Program-made: the position numbers and the translations under genes | Notes under the pieces: model-generated | Databases searched by the model: none | What the model saw: the letters and a program-made list of their open reading frames with translations, nothing else | Told to the model about the DNA's origin: nothing | Part shown: piece after piece, positions 34,901-40,157 of the stretch | How positions within the stretch are numbered: position 1 is the first letter of the stretch | Layout: each line of letters starts with the position of its first letter | Source: Candidatus Thalassarchaeaceae archaeon | GTDB lineage: Archaea > Thermoplasmatota > Poseidoniia > Poseidoniales > Thalassarchaeaceae | DNA: 40,157 bases | Reading direction: 5' to 3' | Assembly: GCA_029940695.1 (NCBI GenBank) | Contig: JAPYUP010000013.1 | Location: 1-40,157 of the forward strand

Positions 34901-37291
34901 AATGACCACGTCAACCAGTCTCAGGCGGACCTGCTGGCCAACAACAGCACACTCGCTTGGGAGGGCTGGAACATGGCCAACCTAGACTCTACGGACAGGT
35001 TCAGTTTCGATGTACCGGCCATGTCTGGCGTCGAGATTACACTGAGCCCGGGCGACGACCGGCCTGACGTTTGGATGATCCTCGACGTCTACGACACCTC
35101 GTGGACCCAGACGGCCCTAGTCACGTACACCGACCCGATCGTCTACAACACGTCCTCCATGGCGTCCCAGTTCGGCACCTGGATGGGCATAGGCGTGCGC
35201 AACTGGGGTACCTATGACACAGTTGGCACTGACTACACTATCTCGGTGCAGTTCTACACGCTGGACGCCGACGGCGACGGCTGGATGGACTCAACGGAGC
35301 TCGAATGCGGAACCGACCCGAACGACCCCAACGACACCCCCGCCGACACCGATGGCGACGGCATATGCGACGCGATTGACGAGGACATCGACGGCGACGG
35401 AATCGGCAACGACGTGGACGAAATGCCGCTGGACGAGAACGGCTCGGCGGACATGGACGGGGACGGAATCGACGACTCAATGGACCCCGACATGGACGGC
35501 GACGGTTGGCTCAATATCGCCGAGGTAATCTGCCTCGGGGAGCTCAGCTACGCAGACATGGACGCTAACGTGACCCCGACAGACTACGACGACGACGGTC
35601 TGTGTGACATAACGTCAGACTCCGACACCGAGCACACGCTAGCTAGTACCTACCTAGACTACGATGGTGATAACGACGGCACCGACGACGAGACGGATGC
35701 CTTCGACTTCGATGCGTGCGCGGACACGGACACCGACCACGACGGAATGCCGGATTCGGTGGACACCACCGACGCCGACAACGACAGCGTGGCAGACTGC
35801 GTGACCGCCCTGATTGCCGACGACGACGACGACGGCGACGGCTACAACGACACCTACGAGATCGACTGCGGCAGCGACCCGCTCGACGCGGGGCCCGGCG
35901 AGGGAACTCAGCCAGTGGACAGCTCCCCAGATGGGGGCGACGATATGTGCGACGCGCTTGATCCCGACGACGACAACGACGGCTACGACGACGACGTTGA
36001 CTTGTTCCCAAGCGACTCCACAGAGTGGGTGGACGCCGACGGCGATGGCCAGGGCGACAACCGCGACATGGACGACGACAATGACGGCTGGTGGGACTCT
36101 TGCGACCTAGCTGACTGGATTGCAGCCCAGGACGCCGCGGTGGTCGAGGGTGTGAACTATTTCGACACTGCTGACACCATAGCCAGCACCTGCCCCTCGC
36201 AGGTGGACGCATTCCCGAACGATGCCACCGAGTGGATTGACACCGATGGCGACGGAACGGGCGACAACGCTGACGTCAACGATGATGGTGACATGGACGC
36301 GCTCAACAACGACTGGACCGACGCCGAGGAGATAGCCTGCGGCTCGGATCCGCTCGACGCCAACGACGTGCCGACCGACAACGACGCCGACGGAATTTGC
36401 GACGTCACCGACACCGATGACGACGGCGACGGCACGCCCGACGAGTTTGATGCTTTCCCGATGGATGACCTCGAGGTCGCTGACCTCGACGGCGACGGCA
36501 TCGGAGACTCCGAGGACACCGACGACGACGGCGACGGCTGGTCCGATCTCGATGAGCCGAACTGCGGCACCGATGCCAATGACGCCTTCTCGGTGCCATC
36601 GGACAACGACGGAGACCTCTCCTGTGATGCAGTCGACACTGATGACGACAACGACGGCTACGACGATGGCTCCGACAGTTTCCCGAATGACCCCAACGAG
36701 CACGCCGACCTAGATATGGACGGCCAGGGCGACAACGCTGACAGCGATGACGACGGCGATGGCTGGCTCGACGTGGACGAGTTGATTTGTGCCAACCTTG
36801 GCGGGTTGGGCGACCCAAGGGTCGCCAGTGAAATGCCTGCTGACACCGACTGGATCCCAGGTCCCGACGGCGAGATGGGCACTACTGACGACATCCAGCA
36901 GGGCGACGGCATATGTGACGCAAAAGACAAGGACGACGACGGCGATGGCTACCCCGACCCGGCCAACTCGAACAACCCAACCGGTGACGAGGACCGATAT
37001 CCGAACGACCACACCGAGTGGTTCGACGCGAACAACGATGGGCAGGGCGACAACGCCGTGCCGACCACGCTGATTGACAACATCAACTCCGACCCGGCCC
37101 CGTACGTGGGAATCCTAGTAGTGGTGGGTGCAATGGGCTACGGCCTTGTGCAGATGTCCCGCCGTGCCGGCGGTGAGGCCGAGTACGAAGGTGAGGACTA
37201 CACTGAGGAGTTCGAGGACTTTGAAGAAGAATTAGACGGCGAGGAGGCGGACGACTCCGACTCCGACGACGAAGATGATGGGGAGGACTGA
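31925..37291 (+). CDS. giant secreted surface protein, PPC-like modules plus acidic TSP3-like repeats
   Basis: The product is 1788 residues from ATG 31925 (in-frame GTG 31916 is an alternative). A signal peptide (about 1-30) is followed by several Tyr- and Cys-rich beta modules to about residue 1110, several opened by QNDAG, NQDDCG or QNDANCGCDAG, and PPC-like. Paired cysteines occur in CFNC, CYYC, CDYWC and elsewhere. From about 1112 to 1703 are acidic calcium-binding TSP3-like repeats with the same CGTDP element as the preceding gene. A span (about 1725-1745) and an acidic tail of about 45 residues follow. The C-terminal 60 residues before the acidic tail match those of the preceding gene, so the two are probably paralogues. 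The next gene starts four bases after its stop, suggesting cotranscription. The function is probably surface adhesion or structure. Confidence 0.85.
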   Translation: MNDNATRSVNLTMLMIVSVCLPMLGAFDAPVELEQEIVRDESPPTPCLGTDACRGEDAGMTESTAMDISDDFTWPDGNETNSYWGHMAADEVSTGYCFNCDSNIDVYHIDMQPGYGLTVDITWNNTGVNTMEYYSYMVALGWPDEIISYYQGSWGYDYYSPSGHIQTSSFEGDTDVGTYGYEYVDYPVDVMGETVAVYVWCYYCNYSYYGISNLDYGMNITTWVADGGVPGDEVTPMLNPLLHMPNDAWWSYKTDTFELDGTTTAFVDIVCDYWCNSETSMDITLPDGTVWSDGYWASYFEGTIANFSDAGEYTVELFDSYGDGGVEVLVGSSLGNFSGMLSVTDFEFEDGASGHVSQTDDSDVYAIVLPENYFANLTLNWDANADLDLHLYTDFDTETETLSGMFAYSWFDQPEFIDIGQLGDAQTIFAEVIYWGGTDSHAGYTLELQTQPGSPPPCFFQDDGAAPGEGNYNGNGLDAADGDYAPEGDAMLISGYPTDGSRTIFTGMVCKQYDNVDWYQFEVPAYHGMWAMLDWFENESMPGGYMNGGTDIAFRMFMYTPSGALYYVQTSYNRFPQTTATNVSYTWTQYIAEDSTVLLAVGDLYTSGSTLPDDYEMNYSITFSVYNASIEPAESACQNDAGLASPDQPCFDAGDYAYPIGTVTNITTMNQTFTGYVHDSWDQYDQYKIYMPCNYGMLIQVAFDRENNFDVGLYYLHPTYGNLYYIDASYNDNPEEVAALYQHGCQDIYLRVWSYTGAGNYEVTINMLTPGLGPGDNQDDCGMSGSVPFGDAADLVYPGSWDGHTFTNESTQADLNPYDENGSVRDYWEGGVCTGWISPTWDVYDMYSIAVPNNHYIDIEYDFDLEGDGNPNIYHTAYMLMCQEQHLPCSYPANPAYFVVQDFGYGLDIVNQNSGLWPVGTMHNASGIYASNGGVMDTPGWVYIYIYSFGGGDHEYEMNITFHPMSEMEGGAQNDANCGCDAGPGGATAVHVNDHVNQSQADLLANNSTLAWEGWNMANLDSTDRFSFDVPAMSGVEITLSPGDDRPDVWMILDVYDTSWTQTALVTYTDPIVYNTSSMASQFGTWMGIGVRNWGTYDTVGTDYTISVQFYTLDADGDGWMDSTELECGTDPNDPNDTPADTDGDGICDAIDEDIDGDGIGNDVDEMPLDENGSADMDGDGIDDSMDPDMDGDGWLNIAEVICLGELSYADMDANVTPTDYDDDGLCDITSDSDTEHTLASTYLDYDGDNDGTDDETDAFDFDACADTDTDHDGMPDSVDTTDADNDSVADCVTALIADDDDDGDGYNDTYEIDCGSDPLDAGPGEGTQPVDSSPDGGDDMCDALDPDDDNDGYDDDVDLFPSDSTEWVDADGDGQGDNRDMDDDNDGWWDSCDLADWIAAQDAAVVEGVNYFDTADTIASTCPSQVDAFPNDATEWIDTDGDGTGDNADVNDDGDMDALNNDWTDAEEIACGSDPLDANDVPTDNDADGICDVTDTDDDGDGTPDEFDAFPMDDLEVADLDGDGIGDSEDTDDDGDGWSDLDEPNCGTDANDAFSVPSDNDGDLSCDAVDTDDDNDGYDDGSDSFPNDPNEHADLDMDGQGDNADSDDDGDGWLDVDELICANLGGLGDPRVASEMPADTDWIPGPDGEMGTTDDIQQGDGICDAKDKDDDGDGYPDPANSNNPTGDEDRYPNDHTEWFDANNDGQGDNAVPTTLIDNINSDPAPYVGILVVVGAMGYGLVQMSRRAGGEAEYEGEDYTEEFEDFEEELDGEEADDSDSDDEDDGED

Positions 37292-37295
37292 TAAA

Positions 37296-40157
37296 ATGAG
37301 CAGAAATATAGCACAAATAGCCAGAACCTTGCTGATGGTTACCGTAATGGTAGCGTCAGCTCTGATGCCAATGACCCCCGGGGCCGAGGAACTACGTGAA
37401 AGCCCTGCAAAGATGCACGCTGCGGTCTCCGTTGACGTGACATCGCTCTCGATCGATGAGGGCTACTCTGGCAACTACGCAATTGTGCTCGACGAGGCAC
37501 CGAACGGCGTTGTGATCATCACTCCATCTTCGGACAATACCCTTGTCACTGTCGAGCCCACCTACCTGAAGTTCACCAAGGTAAACTACGACGAGCCCCA
37601 GTCCTTCAAGGTCTCCACAGAATGGGACATCGACGGCGCGGACACCACGGCTACCATAAGCCACTCTCTCGACGGAACCGACACTGTCTTCACGGGCGCA
37701 ACCATTGCTAGCGTGAGCGTGACTGGAGTTGACCAGCACACGGACACAGATGGCGATGGTACCCATGACGGCATAGACGATGACGACGACAACGACGGCG
37801 TCGACGACGCCGACGAGGACGCGGACTGCGACCTTCTGGTTGACTGTGACGGCGACGGCGTGGACGACGGAACTGACGAATTCGACACTGACGCCTCTGA
37901 GGACACGGACACCGACGGCGACGGCACCGGCGACAACGCTGATGACTTCGACAACGACGCAACCGAGGACACCGACAGCGACGGCGACGGCACCGGCGAC
38001 AACGCTGACGAGTTCCCCGACGACGCCAGCGAGTCCGCTGACGCGGACGGCGACGGGGTCGGCGACAACGCCGACTGGGACGACAACGACGCCAACGAGT
38101 CCGCTGACTCGGACGGCGACGGAGTTGGCGACAACGGGGACGAGTTCCCCGACGACGCCAACGAGTCCGCTGACGCAGACGGCGATGGGGTCGGCGACAA
38201 CGCTGACTTCGATGACGCCGATGATTCCGAGGACACCGACAGCGACGGCGACGGAGTTGGCGACAACGGGGACGAGTTCCCCGACGACGCCAGCGAGTCC
38301 GCTGACGCAGACGGCGACGGAGTCGGCGACAACGCTGACACCGACGACGACAACGACGGCGTGGCCGACACCTCCGAGAACACAGGGTGCGACATGAACG
38401 CGGACTGCGACGGCGACGGGGTCAACGACTCCGCTGACGACTTCCCTCTGGACGCCAACGCGAGTACGGACACCGACGGCGACGGCCTGGCCGACGATAT
38501 CATCGTGACCGGCGCGGTAATCTCTCTCGGGGACGACTTCGAGTCAGGGGACCTATCGGGATCCTCCATCACCTGGACTAATGACGCCACCTACCCGTGG
38601 ACTGTTCAGTCCACCGAGATCAATGGAGGGAGCTTCGCTGCGGAGACTGGAGCAGTACCTTCCTCCGGAGGCACCTCGACGCTATCTATGAGCTTCACCA
38701 GCATCAACGACGCTGATGTATCATTCTACTACAAGGCCAGTATGGAGACCGGCTCATCGGACGGCTGTTGGGACGAGCTCAGGTTCTACGTCGACGGTGT
38801 GTACGTGGACGGGCCGTGGTGCAGCGGCGACTGGACCCAAGTCACCACCACCCTCACGGCCGGCACACACACATTGGACTGGATGTTCTACCGTGACTCA
38901 TGCTGCAGCGGGGGCTCGAATGCGGGCTGGTTCGACGACCTGACCATTGTGTGGTCAGTACCTGCCGGAACGCCTGGCTCCACTGGCCCGACGACCACCC
39001 CGGACGGCACCTCTCTCGACTTCGACGACGACGGCGACGGCTACCCTGACGCCGACGAGACCATGTACTGCGAGGACAGTTCCGATCCGCTCAACGCGAC
39101 GGACGTGCCAGCTAACGACAACGACAACGACGACCTGTGCGATGCTGTCGACGACGACGACGACAACGACGGCGTGCTAGACGCAGACGAGGAGGATGGC
39201 TCCGGCCTCACCCCGCCCGTCAACTGCGCCAACATTACGGACTGCGACGGCGACGGGGTCGGTGACGCCACCGACACCCATGACGTCGACGCCAGTGAGC
39301 AAACCGACATGGATGGCGACGGTATCGGTGACAACTCCGACTCTGACATCGACGGTGACGGCTTCGGCAACACCAACGACGACTTCCCGAGCGATGCCAG
39401 CGAGCACAACGACAACGACGGCGACGGAGTGGGCGACAACGCCGACGACGACGACGACACTTGTCCGACCAGCACTACCTGTGGCACCTTCACCGGAATG
39501 GGCTCAGCTTCCTATGACTACCACCCTGGCGACGGCGTCAACGACACCAACGACGCCTTCCCGATGACACCAGCCGAGTGGGCTGACAACGACGGCGACG
39601 GATGGGGCAACAATGCCGACTTCGACGACGACAACGACGGCATCGGCGACGATGTTGACACCGACATGGACGGCGATGGCTGGTCCAACGCCGAAGAGGA
39701 CACGGACTGCGTGGGCGACGGCGGCGACTCGACTAGTAACCAGACCACGCCCGACGACATGGACGGCGACGGCACCTGCGACTACTTGGACACCGATAGG
39801 GACGGCGACGGCACCGACAACACCGGCGACGCGTTCGAAGACGACGCGTGCGCGGACACCGACACCGATGGCGACGGCATGCCCGACAGCATCGTTGCCG
39901 GGTGCACCACGACCCTCACCGAGGACGGTGACGACGACTTCGACGCCAGTGCGGCGCCTACGCCCGTAAGCGTCTGCTCGATAAGCCTGACTGGATCCTC
40001 TGAAGATTGTACTTTCACATTGGCAGCGGGAAGCACGCTCACGATCAGTTTCACCACATACAGCTACGCCAGCGAGGCAGGGCTAACCCTCCTCGAACCA
40101 GGCGAGTCTACGGAGACGGATCTGGAAGACAACTTCCCAGCACATCCCAACTACTAC
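37296..40157 (+). CDS. giant secreted surface protein with acidic tandem repeats, 3' end missing
   Basis: ATG 37296 opens a frame that runs without a stop for 954 codons to the window edge. A signal peptide (MSRNIAQIARTLLMVTVMVA and following) is followed by a small beta domain of the Calx-beta/Ig type (about residues 40-145: SVDVTSLSIDEGYSGNYAIV ... LKFTKVNYDEPQSF). Then come acidic TSP3-like repeats (about 148-405), a jelly-roll, MAM-like beta domain (about 410-555, DDFESGDLSG to DDLTIVW, with Cys pairs), a second repeat block (about 573-890) and further Cys-containing sequence to the edge. The start lies 4 bases after the preceding stop. The C-terminus, and thus an anchor like that of its neighbours, is not visible. 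Confidence 0.85.
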   Translation, partial: MSRNIAQIARTLLMVTVMVASALMPMTPGAEELRESPAKMHAAVSVDVTSLSIDEGYSGNYAIVLDEAPNGVVIITPSSDNTLVTVEPTYLKFTKVNYDEPQSFKVSTEWDIDGADTTATISHSLDGTDTVFTGATIASVSVTGVDQHTDTDGDGTHDGIDDDDDNDGVDDADEDADCDLLVDCDGDGVDDGTDEFDTDASEDTDTDGDGTGDNADDFDNDATEDTDSDGDGTGDNADEFPDDASESADADGDGVGDNADWDDNDANESADSDGDGVGDNGDEFPDDANESADADGDGVGDNADFDDADDSEDTDSDGDGVGDNGDEFPDDASESADADGDGVGDNADTDDDNDGVADTSENTGCDMNADCDGDGVNDSADDFPLDANASTDTDGDGLADDIIVTGAVISLGDDFESGDLSGSSITWTNDATYPWTVQSTEINGGSFAAETGAVPSSGGTSTLSMSFTSINDADVSFYYKASMETGSSDGCWDELRFYVDGVYVDGPWCSGDWTQVTTTLTAGTHTLDWMFYRDSCCSGGSNAGWFDDLTIVWSVPAGTPGSTGPTTTPDGTSLDFDDDGDGYPDADETMYCEDSSDPLNATDVPANDNDNDDLCDAVDDDDDNDGVLDADEEDGSGLTPPVNCANITDCDGDGVGDATDTHDVDASEQTDMDGDGIGDNSDSDIDGDGFGNTNDDFPSDASEHNDNDGDGVGDNADDDDDTCPTSTTCGTFTGMGSASYDYHPGDGVNDTNDAFPMTPAEWADNDGDGWGNNADFDDDNDGIGDDVDTDMDGDGWSNAEEDTDCVGDGGDSTSNQTTPDDMDGDGTCDYLDTDRDGDGTDNTGDAFEDDACADTDTDGDGMPDSIVAGCTTTLTEDGDDDFDASAAPTPVSVCSISLTGSSEDCTFTLAAGSTLTISFTTYSYASEAGLTLLEPGESTETDLEDNFPAHPNYY
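38112..38339 (+). repeat. 132-base direct repeat in the acidic tandem region
   Basis: The 96 bases from 38112 to 38207 recur at 38244-38339, offset by 132 bases (44 codons), with only a few base differences. The unit encodes GDGVGDNGDEFPDDA followed by ESADADGDGVGDNAD. Shorter copies with the same consensus flank it from about 37900 to 38450. Confidence 0.75.

Noticed and set aside
36107-36703. 198-codon minus-strand open frame
   Set aside because: Antisense shadow of acidic tandem repeats; no start signal and low-complexity Val/Gly sequence.
37740-39950. CRISPR array
   Set aside because: The tandem repeats are in frame, encode Asp-rich protein and lack constant repeats separated by unique spacers.

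Overview
The window looks like a chromosomal segment of a GC-rich planktonic euryarchaeon, most likely a Marine Group II archaeon (Candidatus Poseidoniales, Thermoplasmatota) or a close relative. The archaeal markers are RNA polymerase subunit L, elongation factor 1-beta with its small zinc-ribbon neighbour, a DUF2240 protein, Pus7/TruD pseudouridine synthase, archaeal-type asparaginyl-tRNA synthetase, an archaeal RNase P RNA, and TATA-like boxes about 25 bases upstream of several start codons, which suggests leaderless or short-leader transcripts. The group assignment is an inference from gene content: giant secreted proteins with PPC and acidic TSP3-like repeats, a huge subtilase, and acyl-CoA degradation genes. 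No insertion sequence, phage gene or CRISPR array was seen.

Layout. Positions 1-3260 (minus strand) hold the start of an Ala/Lys-rich protein, a DEAD-box helicase with a DbpA-type RNA-binding tail, a 94-residue unknown and a HEAT-repeat protein. Positions 3373-13011 are a compact mosaic of housekeeping genes (DUF2240, rpoL, truD, EF-1beta, zinc ribbon, rlmE, sugar-nucleotide epimerase), a first RND/MMPL membrane protein, a cupin, a divergent aquaporin-like protein and a membrane-anchored thioredoxin-like protein. Positions 13085-19165 hold a larger RND protein with about 14 membrane spans, RNase P RNA on the minus strand, rpiA, tRNA-Lys(CUU) and asnS. Positions 19207-27946 hold a MerT-like protein, an isovaleryl-CoA-dehydrogenase-like enzyme, tRNA-Gln(UUG), a 2003-residue subtilase and a 3-hydroxyacyl-CoA dehydrogenase. 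From 28025 to the window end are three giant surface proteins in tandem, the last truncated by the window edge. A strikingly AT-rich, palindrome-bearing spacer separates the first from the second.

How the parts may fit together (inference). The subtilase and giant repeat proteins are a cell-surface set, probably for attachment to and digestion of proteinaceous particles. The acyl-CoA dehydrogenase and 3-hydroxyacyl-CoA dehydrogenase would oxidise branched-chain amino-acid or fatty-acid products. The RND proteins carry cysteines in their outer loops, and the thioredoxin-like protein encoded between them could service disulfides outside the membrane. Gene packing is extreme: two convergent pairs abut with no base between stop codons, one convergent pair overlaps by 23 bases, and one tRNA CCA end directly touches a stop codon.
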